Positions 37,788 to 47,900 of a DNA stretch of 64,000 nt are shown one piece after another. The position numbers and the translations under genes are program-made. The notes beneath the pieces are model-generated. The model did not search any database, was not told where the DNA came from, and saw only the letters and a program-made list of their open reading frames with translations. Position 1 is the first letter of the stretch; the number at the start of each line of letters is the position of its first letter. Location: contig NZ_CP015104.1 of assembly GCF_002214525.1 (NCBI RefSeq), positions 434,001 to 498,000 of the forward strand, read 5' to 3'. Origin of the DNA: Thermococcus sp. P6 (GTDB lineage: Archaea; Methanobacteriota_B; Thermococci; Thermococcales; Thermococcaceae).

Positions 37788-38978
37788 ATGGCGAGGGTTA
37801 CGGTCGATGCTCAGGCGGCGAGGGCCATAGAAAAGGGCGCGATGATCGTCTTTAAGAAGGGTGTGGTGAAGACCGAGGGCGATTTTAAGCCGGGGGATGT
37901 GGTGGAGGTATACACCCGCGGGGGCAGGTTTCTCGGAAAGGGCTTCGTCAATCCCGACTCCAACATCATGATCAGGCTCGTGACAAAGGACAGGGACACC
38001 AGAATCAACAAGGAACTGTTCCGAGAGAGGATCAGGAAGGCCAACGAGTACAGGAAAAAGGTTCTCGGCTACGATAGGGCCTACCGGATGGTTTACGGGG
38101 AAGCGGATTATCTGCCCGGCCTAATAGTTGACCGCTTCAACGAGATAGCCTCGATTCAAATCTCGAGCGTTGGGATGGAAAGGTTCAAGCTCGACGTTGC
38201 GGAGGCCATAATGGAAGCCGAGCCCGAGATAGAGACCGTCTTCGAAAAGAACACAGGCAGATCGAGGAGAAGGGAAGGGCTCCCGGAGGTAGAGCGAGTT
38301 CTCCTCGGTAAGGAGAAGTACAGGACAATAATACGGGAGGGTAAAGCCCGGTTCATCGTGGATATGAGGGGCCAGAAAACGGGTTTCTTCCTCGATCAAA
38401 GGGAGAACAGGATAGCCCTCGAGAAATACATCCGGCCTGGGATGAGGGTCCTCGACGTTTTCTCTTACACGGGCGGCTTCGCAATCCACGCCGCGGTGGC
38501 GGGTGCGGAGGAGGTAGTGGCCGTCGACAAATCCCCGTGGGCGATCGATATGGTAAAGGAGAACGCAAAGCTCAACGGGGTAAGCGACAGGATGAGGTAC
38601 ATCGTCGGCTCGGCCTTCGGGGTAATGGAGGAGATGATAAGGAAAGGGGAGAAGTTCGACGTGGTTATCCTCGATCCACCCGCCTTCGTTCAGCATGAGA
38701 AGGATCTAAAGAGGGGTTTGAGGGCCTACTTCAACATCAATTACTCCGGTCTTCAGCTCGTAAAGGATGGGGGTATCCTCGTAACCGCCTCCTGCTCCCA
38801 GCACGTCGATATGCAGGCCTTCAAGGACATGATCATAGCGGCATCGGCAAAGGCCGGAAAGTTCCTGAAACTGCTTGAGCCATACAGAACTCAGGCGCCC
38901 GATCATCCGATACTCATGGCGTCAAAGGACACCGAGTACCTTAAGGCCCTCTTCCTCTACGTGGAGGACATGAAGTAA
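37788..38978 (+). CDS. PUA-containing class I rRNA methyltransferase (RlmI family)
   Basis: 396 residues. N-terminal PUA domain (about 1-70), a central EEHD-like domain, and a Rossmann methyltransferase with motif I DVFSYTGGFAIHAA (about 223-236), motif IV LDPPAF, and a catalytic-type Cys in TASCSQHV. This is the RlmI/YccW layout of 5-methylcytosine rRNA methyltransferases. The exact target base is not known. Its tail overlaps the convergent methyltransferase gene by 22 bases. Confidence 0.88.
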   Translation: MARVTVDAQAARAIEKGAMIVFKKGVVKTEGDFKPGDVVEVYTRGGRFLGKGFVNPDSNIMIRLVTKDRDTRINKELFRERIRKANEYRKKVLGYDRAYRMVYGEADYLPGLIVDRFNEIASIQISSVGMERFKLDVAEAIMEAEPEIETVFEKNTGRSRRREGLPEVERVLLGKEKYRTIIREGKARFIVDMRGQKTGFFLDQRENRIALEKYIRPGMRVLDVFSYTGGFAIHAAVAGAEEVVAVDKSPWAIDMVKENAKLNGVSDRMRYIVGSAFGVMEEMIRKGEKFDVVILDPPAFVQHEKDLKRGLRAYFNINYSGLQLVKDGGILVTASCSQHVDMQAFKDMIIAASAKAGKFLKLLEPYRTQAPDHPILMASKDTEYLKALFLYVEDMK

Positions 38979-39709
38979 ATCAGAGCGTGCCTCCACCTCG
39001 TCCCGGCTTTAAATTTTACGTCCCTGACAGAATACCCAAGACCCTTCGCATGCTCAATCAGGGCATTGAGGAGCGCTTCTTTATCGGGTAGAAAGAGCGC
39101 TACCTTTCCGCCCGGCTTTAAGTAATCCACGGCTTCACCGAGGAGACGGTTTGAAAACTCTTCCCCGTAAGCTCCCCCTCCAACGCCCTCCCTCTCCGTT
39201 AGCACGCCTTTGGTTGGTCTCTCGTAGTACGGCGGGGCCGAGAAGATAACGTCGAACCTTTCCCCTTCGGGAACCACACCCCTGATTATCCCGCCGTCGC
39301 TTTTGATGAGCCTTATTCGGGCGTTGTTTTTTCTTATGTTCCTCCCCGCGTACTCGAAGAACTCCCCACCAAGCTCCGTCGCGGTGCCCCTGCAGTTGAA
39401 GAGCTTCTCCGCCATAAGCGCCATCATGGCCGTGTGCCCCGTTCCTATCTCCAGAACCTTTTCCCCACCGCGGAGAAAGGTTTTCAGAAAGATGTAGCGC
39501 GAGATCGGCGTCGTCACGAGCCCGCGAGGGTGGTAGTCTATATCCAGCCCGAAGAGTGCCCTCGCTATGGCCCTGTTGTAGAGTATCCGCGCCTCCCTCT
39601 TCGAGAGGTCGAGCCTTCCGCGGTCGTCGAGGTAAGCTTTGAGCTCTGGGAAAATTTTGACGGCCTCTCTAACCGGCAGTCCGAGCCTCCCATCCTTCCA
39701 CAGTGACAT
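38957..39709 (-). CDS. SAM-dependent methyltransferase, RlmF-related
   Basis: 250 residues. Motif I VLEIGTGHTAMMALM (about 86-100), a motif IV SAPPYYERPTKG (about 156-167), and the following GGGAYGEEF resemble the RlmF/METTL16-like N6-adenine methyltransferases, although the usual NPPF is SAPPYY here. A TATA-like CTTTTAAGT on the minus strand lies about 25 bases before the ATG and there is no ribosome binding site, so the mRNA is probably leaderless. The target is unknown. Confidence 0.75.
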   Translation of the reverse strand: MSLWKDGRLGLPVREAVKIFPELKAYLDDRGRLDLSKREARILYNRAIARALFGLDIDYHPRGLVTTPISRYIFLKTFLRGGEKVLEIGTGHTAMMALMAEKLFNCRGTATELGGEFFEYAGRNIRKNNARIRLIKSDGGIIRGVVPEGERFDVIFSAPPYYERPTKGVLTEREGVGGGAYGEEFSNRLLGEAVDYLKPGGKVALFLPDKEALLNALIEHAKGLGYSVRDVKFKAGTRWRHALIYFMSST

Positions 39710-39769
39710 GGGGAAAGGTAAGAGGAAGGGACTTAAAAGTTCATCCCCTCAGCTCTGTTAAAATCAAAG

Positions 39770-41038
39770 TCAAAGGAGGGCGAGGGCCGCCATAACCTTC
39801 GCGTCCTCCACCATGTTGTCTACCCGGGCGTACTCATCGGGCTGGTGGGCCATCTCGTCCAGGGTGGCCCATACCACGGCCGGAATGCCGAGCTTCCTGA
39901 AGTAGGCCGCGAACGTTCCGCCCCCTATTCCACCCACTATGGCCTCCCTTCCGCGGAGCTTCCTGAGGGCTTCCCTGAGGAGCTTCACGATCTCGCTGTC
40001 CTTTGGAGTGGGTTCCGGAGCGTCCAGACGCTGGAGGACCTCGAACTCAACCTCCGGGAGTACCTCCCCGTCGAACTCCTTCAGGTATCTGGCCTTTACT
40101 TCATCCACGAGCGCCTTCGCATCCCCCAGCACATCGTCTATTCTGTACCCGGGTAGAATCCTGCAGTCAAAAACCACCTCGTGCTCGCCAGGTGCTATAT
40201 TCGGCGAACCCGCCGGATTCTTCACCATCGTCGGCTCAAAGGTGCTCTCCGGGGGATCAAAGAGGTCATCCCTCGCATTGTACCTTTCGTGGAAGAGCCT
40301 GTCGAGGTGATAAGCCAGATCGAGGGCGACGCGGTGGGCGTTGAGCCCTTTATCGGGCATGCTCGCGTGAACCTGCCTGCCCTTTACCCTTACCTTCAGC
40401 CACAGGATGCTCTTCTCCGCGACCTCTATGAAGGTTCCGTCCGGGTTCCCACCGTCTGGAACCAGAACGAGATCATCCTTTCTGAAGAGTTCGGGATGCT
40501 CCTTTAGGAGCCATTCGACGCCGTACTTACTGCCCGTTTCCTCGTCGCTGACGAAGGCGAGGATCACGCTTCTCTTCGGCCTTATCCCGAGGTTCATCAG
40601 AGCTCTGACCGCGTACAGGGAAGCCACCAGACTCTGCCCGTTGTCCTCGCTTCCCCGCCCGTAAACCTTACCGTCCCTGACGAGAGGTTTGAATGGTTCT
40701 GTGACAGTCCAGCCATCGCCGGGGGGAACGACATCAAGGTGCGTCAGAATCCAGATGCGCGGGCTTTTATCTCCATCCTGCCCGTAGTAGTAGGCCAGGA
40801 TGCTCGGCCTTACCCCGTTCTTTGCCCTCTCATCGGGCGCGTTGTAGACCTCGACCCTATCGAAGGGCCAGTCCCTGATTATCTCAAGCAACTTCTGGGC
40901 CTTGTCGTACTCTCCTTCGTAGCCGTAGTCCGGGCTTATCGCCGGTATCTTTATGAGCTCCACGAGGGTTCTGACCATCTCATCCTGAAGTCTTTCCACC
41001 TCTTCGGATACCTTCCTGAGGGTCTCCTCCATGTCCAT
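39770..41038 (-). CDS. M20-family metallopeptidase (dipeptidase/ArgE-DapE type)
   Basis: 422 residues. The two-metal site is complete: HLDVVPPGD, GRGSEDNGQ, the catalytic EE in VSDEETGSKYG, PDGG, and a C-terminal His in EMAHQPDEY. A dimerisation (lid) domain lies at about 210-330. It cleaves dipeptides or N-acyl amino acids; the substrate cannot be fixed. ATG 41038 is one of three close starts (GTG 41041, ATG 41032); the TATA-like box at 41061-41070 favours a start within a few bases of transcription onset. Confidence 0.87.
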   Translation of the reverse strand: MDMEETLRKVSEEVERLQDEMVRTLVELIKIPAISPDYGYEGEYDKAQKLLEIIRDWPFDRVEVYNAPDERAKNGVRPSILAYYYGQDGDKSPRIWILTHLDVVPPGDGWTVTEPFKPLVRDGKVYGRGSEDNGQSLVASLYAVRALMNLGIRPKRSVILAFVSDEETGSKYGVEWLLKEHPELFRKDDLVLVPDGGNPDGTFIEVAEKSILWLKVRVKGRQVHASMPDKGLNAHRVALDLAYHLDRLFHERYNARDDLFDPPESTFEPTMVKNPAGSPNIAPGEHEVVFDCRILPGYRIDDVLGDAKALVDEVKARYLKEFDGEVLPEVEFEVLQRLDAPEPTPKDSEIVKLLREALRKLRGREAIVGGIGGGTFAAYFRKLGIPAVVWATLDEMAHQPDEYARVDNMVEDAKVMAALALL

Positions 41039-41101
41039 CACGACCCAAACTACCCTTCGTACCTTTTAAACTCAACCGTTCCCGCCATGGTCCCATGCAA
41101 T

Positions 41102-41112
41102 GTCTTATATAC
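41102..41112 (+). promoter_or_regulatory. TATA box of the MBL-fold gene
   Basis: TCTTATATACC predicts a start near 41132, ahead of the GGGGGTG ribosome binding site and the GTG start at 41160. Confidence 0.5.
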
Positions 41113-41159
41113 CGGACCACCTATACCCCAATATCCGTAAAGGAAAAGGGGGTGTAGGG

Positions 41160-41975
41160 GTGATTGAGATAACCTTCCTCGGAAGCGGCGGCGGCAGGTT
41201 CATAACCATAACCCAGTTCCGTTCCACGGGTGGCTTCCACATCAGGGCCAGCAGGAACCTGTACGTTGACCCGGGACCTGGGGCGTTGATAAGGTCCTGG
41301 CGTTACAAGCTCGATCCCCGGAAGCTCGATGCCATATTCGTCTCCCACAGGCACGTTGATCACTGCAACGACCTTGAGGTGATGATAGAGGCCATGACGG
41401 GCGGTGCCCTCAAAAAGAGGGGGATGCTGATAGCTTCCAGAAGCGTCGTTCACGGCGACGAAAGCCACACTCCCGCTGTCAGCGGGTACTACCTCGACGT
41501 TCTTGAGAGCGTTCACATACCCGAACCCGGAAGCAGGATAAAACTCGGCGAAGAGGAGATGGTGATAACCCCCTCCCGCCACTCCGATCCAACGACCATA
41601 GGTTTCCGCATGAAAACCCGCTACGGTGACGTCTCTTACATCCCGGACACTGCCTACTTCGACGAGCTCCTGAAATGGCACGAGGGTTCAAGGGTTCTCA
41701 TAGCCGCGGTAACGAGGCCGAGGGACATGGGGATTCCCTATCACCTGAGCACTGACGATGCGGTTGTGATGCTCAGGAAAATGACCCGCAGACCCGAGGT
41801 CCTCGTAATCAACCACATCGGGATGAAGATGCACTTCGCCAATCCCTACAAAGAGGCCCTCTACATAAAGAACCTCACGGGGGTTAAGACCTACGTTGCA
41901 AAGGAGGGCTTCAGGGTCATGATGGGGAAGGATGGAATATCCGTGAGAACCCTCAGACCCGCACGCTTCGTTTAA
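41160..41975 (+). CDS. MBL-fold metallohydrolase
   Basis: 271 residues. The metallo-beta-lactamase signature SHRHVDHCND (HxHxDH) is at about 60-69, with further ligands in SRHSD, YIPDTAY and NHIG. No beta-CASP or RNA-binding extension, so it is probably a small-molecule or phosphodiester hydrolase rather than an RNase J/CPSF type. GTG 41160 is preferred since GGGGGTG precedes it and the promoter lies upstream. The end overlaps the convergent glmM-like gene by four bases. Confidence 0.85.
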   Translation: MIEITFLGSGGGRFITITQFRSTGGFHIRASRNLYVDPGPGALIRSWRYKLDPRKLDAIFVSHRHVDHCNDLEVMIEAMTGGALKKRGMLIASRSVVHGDESHTPAVSGYYLDVLESVHIPEPGSRIKLGEEEMVITPSRHSDPTTIGFRMKTRYGDVSYIPDTAYFDELLKWHEGSRVLIAAVTRPRDMGIPYHLSTDDAVVMLRKMTRRPEVLVINHIGMKMHFANPYKEALYIKNLTGVKTYVAKEGFRVMMGKDGISVRTLRPARFV

Positions 41976-43327
41976 CCTTTTTTCACCTCTTCAAGGGCCT
42001 TCCTAACCGTTCCGTAGGACATGCTGAACAGCTCGTCCCTCCTCCTCTCGTCCGGTGCCTCCACCACCACTCTCACCTTCGGTTCGGTGCCGCTTGGCCT
42101 CACCAGAACCCACGAGCGATCCGTCAGGTTGAAGCGATAGCCTGAAATCGTCAGCACCTCCCTTATCTCCCCTTCAAGTTTCTCCGCAAGCTCCTTCCCT
42201 GCTCTCTCCACGACCTTTTCCTTCAGCTCATCCGGGCACTCAACGTTCTTCTTTGTGAGATAGTAGCGGGGTATCTCCTCCTCGATTATCCTTGAGAGCG
42301 GACCCCTCTCGTCTATCATCTTTATGAGGAGACCCATCGTAACGAAGCTGTCTATCCACGGACCGAAGGCGGGGTGGACGAGCTTCCACGGTTCCGCCGC
42401 GAATATGGCCCCATGGTTCCTTATCCCGTCGTGTGGCTGGCCTAGGGGAATCCTCACGACCCTTCCGCCGGCTTTCTCAACGACCTCGTCGATCCTCGAA
42501 CCCGTGTCTATGGACACGACCACGGTTCCCCCTCCGGCTTCCTCAACGTAGCGCTTCGCAAAGAGGGCTATCAGCGAGTCCTCGAGCACGTAGTTCCCCC
42601 TCTCGTCAAAAACCGCTATCCTATCGGCGTCCCCGTCCTGTGCTATGACCAGATCCACTCCGAGCTCCCTCGCCAGCCTTCCGAGGTAGGCTATGTTCTC
42701 GTACCTCGGCTCGGGCTTCCTGCCGGGGAAGTGGCCGTCGGGATGGGCGTTGACGCTTATCACCCTCGCCCCCATCTCCCTGAGCAGGTAGGGTGCCAGA
42801 ACGCTACCGGCCCCGTTCGCACCGTCGTAGAGGACCTTCAGCTTCGTCTCGTGGTCAACGAACTCCAGAACCGTCCCTATGTAGTCCTCCACAACGTCCA
42901 GAGGCTTTAGGCTTTTTATCTCGTTCCATTCGGCTTTTCTGAAATTCCCTGAGAAGTAGAGCTCCTCGAGTTCCCCCTCCTGCTCGACGTAGAACTCGGT
43001 CCCGTCACCGTTGAACACCTTTATCCCGTTGTCGGTGGGCGGGTTGTGGGAGGCCGTTACCATAACACCGGCATCGCCGTGCTCCCGCGTCGCCCATGCG
43101 AGGGCGGGCGTTGGGATCAGGCCGGCATCAAGAACCTCCATACCGCTCGCCAGAAGCCCGGCTATCAGGGCGTTCCTTAGCATGATACTCGAGGTCCTCC
43201 CGTCCCTGCCGACCACGGCCCTTCCGGATCTGTAGGTGCCGATGGCCATCCCCAGCCTGAGGGCCATCTCCGGGGTTACCTTCTCCCACAGCCTTCCCCT
43301 TATGCCAGCCGTTCCGAAGAGCCTCAT
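41972..43327 (-). CDS. glmM: Phosphohexomutase (phosphoglucosamine/phosphomannomutase family)
   Basis: 451 residues. Catalytic phosphoserine loop TASHNP (about 91-96), metal loop DGDADR (about 230-235) and phosphate-binding RPSGTEP near the C-terminus. It interconverts 1- and 6-phosphates of glucosamine, mannose or glucose. The sugar-binding loop reads AAEPWK rather than GEQSG, which makes the exact substrate uncertain. The gene symbol is a best guess. It lies downstream of the UPF0146 gene on the same strand. Confidence 0.85.
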   Translation of the reverse strand: MRLFGTAGIRGRLWEKVTPEMALRLGMAIGTYRSGRAVVGRDGRTSSIMLRNALIAGLLASGMEVLDAGLIPTPALAWATREHGDAGVMVTASHNPPTDNGIKVFNGDGTEFYVEQEGELEELYFSGNFRKAEWNEIKSLKPLDVVEDYIGTVLEFVDHETKLKVLYDGANGAGSVLAPYLLREMGARVISVNAHPDGHFPGRKPEPRYENIAYLGRLARELGVDLVIAQDGDADRIAVFDERGNYVLEDSLIALFAKRYVEEAGGGTVVVSIDTGSRIDEVVEKAGGRVVRIPLGQPHDGIRNHGAIFAAEPWKLVHPAFGPWIDSFVTMGLLIKMIDERGPLSRIIEEEIPRYYLTKKNVECPDELKEKVVERAGKELAEKLEGEIREVLTISGYRFNLTDRSWVLVRPSGTEPKVRVVVEAPDERRRDELFSMSYGTVRKALEEVKKG

Positions 43328-43356
43328 ACCACCACCGTAACGGATTGGAAGACGTT

Positions 43357-43761
43357 TTAAATAGGTTTGGTGGTGTACACGGCCAGTCCACGGTAGTTCA
43401 CGAGCCTCATTCCCCGGGGCATCGTGTCCCCGCTCAACGGGAGGATGTACACCGGGACTCCCAGCATCACCCCAAGCCTCAGGATCGCGGGAACCGTCTC
43501 GGGCGTGGGTCTTATGGAATAGATCCCCCGGGGATTCCCGTACAGCTCCACCCTCGGGTTGAAGACGTCATCCCTGACGGCCCTTATCCCGAGTTCTTCG
43601 GCCTTCCGGACTGACTCCGGGTTCCAGTCGACGGCCAGAACGTCGTAGCCAAGGTCCCTGAGGCGAAGGGCCACGTCGAACTGGAAGCCTATACCGATCT
43701 CGACGACCCTTCCCCTTGGAATCTCCTCCTTAAGAAAATCCGCGAAGTCCCTTAGTGGCAT
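43357..43761 (-). CDS. UPF0146 family protein
   Basis: 134 residues, a small Rossmann-like protein with VVEIGIGFQFDVALRL (a methyltransferase-like motif I) and DVLAVDWNPE. Too short for a full methyltransferase. A TATA-like box, GGTTTAAAAAGG read on the other strand at 43781-43792, lies about 25 bases before the ATG and no ribosome binding site is present, so the transcript is probably leaderless. Confidence 0.8.
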   Translation of the reverse strand: MPLRDFADFLKEEIPRGRVVEIGIGFQFDVALRLRDLGYDVLAVDWNPESVRKAEELGIRAVRDDVFNPRVELYGNPRGIYSIRPTPETVPAILRLGVMLGVPVYILPLSGDTMPRGMRLVNYRGLAVYTTKPI

Positions 43762-43780
43762 GGAAAAACATGGAAAAAAG

Positions 43781-43792
43781 GGTTTAAAAAGG
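43781..43792 (-). promoter_or_regulatory. TATA box of UPF0146, leaderless
   Basis: On the minus strand CCTTTTTAAACC; predicted start about 43762, adjacent to the ATG at 43761. Confidence 0.45.
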
Positions 43793-43793
43793 T

Positions 43794-44912
43794 TCAGAAG
43801 ATGGCTTTTCCGTTTTCTTTTCTGAAGACGTGGGCCTTGTTCAAATCAAAAACCACGTCAATCTCCTGCCCTTCCCTGATCTTCGACTCCGACGGTAGAG
43901 ACGCGAGGAAAACCACCCCACCAACGCGCAGATGCGCTATCTTCTCACTCCCCAAGTTCTCCACGATATCCACTTCAGCGGTCACCATGTTCTCCCCCGG
44001 AATCTTCACTTCGGCGAACATGGCATCGTAAATATCCTCCGGGCGAACCCCGAAGATCACCTCCCTCCCCACGAGGTTCTCCTCCTCAAGCACTTCAAAC
44101 TGCCCCGGAAGCAGTTTAAGCCTGAAGTCGCCGAAGTCGACAAAGCCTTCCGGAGTTAGGGTGGCATCGATGAAGTTCATTGGCGGCGAACCAATGAACC
44201 CGGCCACGAAGGTGTTGGCGGGTTTATTGTAAACCTCATCGGGCGTTCCAACCTGCTGGAGCACTCCAGCGTTAATCACCGCAACCCTGTCGCCCATCGT
44301 CATGGCCTCAACCTGATCGTGAGTCACGTAAATCGTCGTGACGTCAAGCTGTTTCTGGAGCCTTTTGAGTTCGGCGCGCATTTTGACCCTAAGCTTAGCG
44401 TCAAGGTTGCTCAACGGCTCGTCCATGAGAAAGGCTTGAGGCTTCCTAACAATAGCCCTGCCCAGAGCCACACGCTGCCTCTGACCGCCCGAGAGTTCGC
44501 GAGGTTTCCTCTTGAGGAGTTCGGTTAAGCCGAGCATTTCCGCGACTTCCCTAACGCGTTGATCGATCTCCTGCTTCGGTACCTTCCTCAATTTTAACGG
44601 GAAGGCTATGTTGTCGTAAACCGTCATGTGCGGGTACAGAGCGTAGCTCTGGAAGACCATGGCAATGTCCCTGTCCTTCGGCGGGACGAAACCCCCCTCT
44701 TCCGGATCAGCCACGAGGTTGTCCCCGATGTATATCTGACCCTTCGTCGGCTCTTCTAAACCCGCGATCATCCTCAAAGTAGTTGTCTTACCGCAACCGC
44801 TCGGCCCGAGGAGTATCATGAACTCCCCGTCTTTAACCTGAAGGTTCATGTCCTTTACAGCCGTAAAGTCCCCAAACTGCTTCCACACGTTAACGAGCCT
44901 CACACCGGCCAT
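43794..44912 (-). CDS. malK: Maltodextrin ABC transporter ATP-binding protein (MalK/UgpC family)
   Basis: 372 residues. Walker A GPSGCGKTT (about 36-44), signature LSGGQRQR (about 140), Walker B AFLMDEPLSNLD, and the C-terminal MalK-type OB-fold regulatory domain (about 240-372). Last gene of the minus-strand maltodextrin operon, 30 bases after apu, with GGTGATAAA before its ATG. One ATPase is expected to serve MalF and MalG as a homodimer. Confidence 0.94.
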   Translation of the reverse strand: MAGVRLVNVWKQFGDFTAVKDMNLQVKDGEFMILLGPSGCGKTTTLRMIAGLEEPTKGQIYIGDNLVADPEEGGFVPPKDRDIAMVFQSYALYPHMTVYDNIAFPLKLRKVPKQEIDQRVREVAEMLGLTELLKRKPRELSGGQRQRVALGRAIVRKPQAFLMDEPLSNLDAKLRVKMRAELKRLQKQLDVTTIYVTHDQVEAMTMGDRVAVINAGVLQQVGTPDEVYNKPANTFVAGFIGSPPMNFIDATLTPEGFVDFGDFRLKLLPGQFEVLEEENLVGREVIFGVRPEDIYDAMFAEVKIPGENMVTAEVDIVENLGSEKIAHLRVGGVVFLASLPSESKIREGQEIDVVFDLNKAHVFRKENGKAIF

Positions 44913-44942
44913 TTTATCACCCCATAAAGGGAAATGTAAAGG

Positions 44943-47900
44943 TCAGCGCCTCCTCCTGAGGAGGGGCAGCAGGGCAAGGGCGACCATCATCGCCGGCCCG
45001 CAGATGCCACCGCCTTCCTCCGGGGAGGTGCTTTCCGCTGGTGTCGATGTTTCGCTCGATGAGCTCATCGTGGGCGATGGAGAGGACGAGGTCGGAGATG
45101 GGGAAGATGAACCCGTGGAGGTGGTAGCTGTGGTCTCTTCAGTGGTGCTCGACGTTGTGGTCGTGATTGTTGTGGTTGTTGTCGGAGCCGGCTGCTCGCC
45201 GCCGGTTCCCCCGATGAGGGTTACGGCCTTGACAGTGGCGAGTTTCATTCCGCTGGCATCGTAGCTCTTCAACTGCTCCTCCTGAGATGGCTTAAAGCCC
45301 TCCGGAGCGAGAAGATCAACGACCCTCGGGGCAACACCGTTTATAACGGCATCCGGTTCTGCCCCTCCAAGCTTCCACTGCTCGGCCTCGGTAGCAACGC
45401 TCCTCCACTTGTCAGGCCCGTAACCATCCTGAGAACCCACGAGCACAGCTGCGTAGAGCCCGTAGTCGGAGACGCTCAGGTACTTCTTCGGAACCTTAAC
45501 TATTATGGCGTTCTTGGTTGGGTCTGCCGAAATCTGCATTTCACCCTGTATTGAAGTTCCGTTCGGAAGGACTATTATGTTTCCGTAATCCCAGCCCGCT
45601 ATTCTCAAAGCAACGTCCCACGGGTGCTCCGGATCGAGGTTAACGTTTGCACCCGGTCCATCCGGGAACATCTTAATCGCCGAAGTGTTCCCACCCTCCT
45701 TGAAGTCGAGGTAGGCTTCTATTATCTGCAGGCTGAAGCCGTTCGGCCCGTTCCACGGATTGCCTCCAAGGTCCTTGAAGTAGAACTCCAGCGTCCAGTC
45801 GTCGCTTCCCTCAAGCATTTTGAACTTCAACAGGTCGAACACACCGGGCTTGAAGACTTTGTTAGTCGGATAGGTGTACGTTCCCGGACCGTAGTCGTCA
45901 CCCTCGGGATCCTTCACCACTATGCCCTGCTTTAGGAGTGGTATTGCCTTAACCGTGGCGAGCTTCATTCCGCTGGCATCATAGCTCTTCAACTGCTCCT
46001 CCTGAGATGGCTTAAAGCCCTCCGGAGCAAGGAGATCAACGACCCTCGGGGCAACACCGTTTATAACGGCATCCGGCTCAGCTCCCCCAAGCTTCCACTG
46101 CTCGGCCTCGGTAGCAACACTCCTCCACTTATCAGGCCCATAACCATCCTGAGAACCCACAAGCACGGCTCCCCAGAGGCCGCCCTCTTCGTCTATCTGG
46201 ATGTACTTCTTCGGAACCTTAACTATTATGGCGTTCTTGGTTGGGTCTGCCGAAATCTGCATTTCACCCTGTATTGAAGTTCCGTTCGGAAGGACTATTA
46301 TGTTTCCGTAATCCCAGCCCGCTATTCTCAAAGCAACGTCCCACGGATGCTCCGGATCGAGGTTAACGTTCGCTCCTGGCCCATCCGGGAACATCTTTAT
46401 TGCTGAAGTGTTCCCACCCTCCTTGAAGTCGAGGTAGGCTTCTATTATCTGCAGGCTGAAGCCGTTCGGCCCGTTCCACGGATTGCCTCCAAGGTCCTTG
46501 AAGTAGAACTCCAGGACGTAGCCATCGGTCTGTTCGAGCATTCTGAAGCGGGTGAGGTCGAACACACCGGGCTTGAAGACTCCGTCTGTCGGATAGGTGT
46601 ACGTCCCCGGACCGTAGTCGTCACCCTCTGGGTCCGTTACGTCAACGATGGTTGCACCCTTCACCTCGGTCGGGAGCTTGAGCTCCACCGGCTCGCTTAT
46701 CACCTCAAGGTTTCCATCCTTAACGGTTGAGACCGCAAAGTAGAAATCGCTGGGGGTCTCGATGTAGTCGAAGGGAACCACTACCTCCACTCCGTTGTCC
46801 GTCTCTTTGACGGTTGCTTCTCCGATCTTCTCGCTCTCCTCGTAGTCTTCAGCCTCGTAAATCTCCGCCTTGCCGTCCCTGTAAACGATGTGCTTGGTTA
46901 TGAGCAGGCCAACGCTGTCCTTTGAGAAGGGGAACATGGAATAGCGCAACTCGTCTGGTTCCTTCTGGAGCAGGGTGAAGGTGTTCCCGACGTGCTCCTC
47001 CGTCTCCCAGATGCTCACCTCGAACTCTGAAAGGTTGCCACTAACGACGAAGTGGAGCCCGTCTCCATCGAAGTAGACGCTCACCTTCTCCGCGACTGGA
47101 GACTGGCTTGAGAAGTTCTTTACCTCGTTCTCCTTGAGCCCGAAGAGGCCCCTCGAGGTGTAGGGCTCGCCGTCCGGGAAGTAGTTTCCGAAGAGGTAGC
47201 TTGGTGGCTTCTCGCCGGCCAGTTTGTAGAGCTCGTAGAGGTACGTCTTGAGGTAGCGGTCGAAGGTGTAATCCTGTCCGCTGTCCTGATCGTTTCCGTA
47301 CCACCAGAACCAGTCGCTTGCCTCGGCCCTCAGGAGGTATTCAAAGGCCTTATCCCAGTTCTCCTCGCTCATCTTCCCTCTGTTTTCCATGAGCGTCTTT
47401 CTCGCGAGGTAGAGCCAGTACCAGCCGTAGTTCTCCTGAGGCTCGCCTATCCATGTTGAGAGCGTCCCGTCGATCCAGCTCGACTCGGGCCACTGCATCT
47501 CCTCTTTAACGCCGGCCATATCGTAGAGCTCTCCAAGGCTCTCCGCCTTGAGAAGGGCGTTGACGTTGTCGCCCGTCAGGTCGAGGCGCTCCATCATCTT
47601 GGGTGTAAGTTTGTTGGCCTTATCGCCGTAGAGCTGGATGTATTCGCTCGGCGTTACCGTCCTTATCAGTCCATCCTTCTGGAGCTCGGTCAGCTTCTTG
47701 TAGAGCTCCGTGAGAAAGACCTTTCCATCGTAGGGGTAGTTCTCCCACGGGTTCTCGCCGTCGAGCGTAACCACGTAAACGAGGCTGCCGTCGTAGTTCT
47801 GCTTCTGGAGCTTAAGGAGTTCGTTGACGAAATCTTCAACCGCCTGATACTGGTTCATCCCACCGTAGTTGAAACCAACGCGGTCGCTGAGGGCGTGGTC

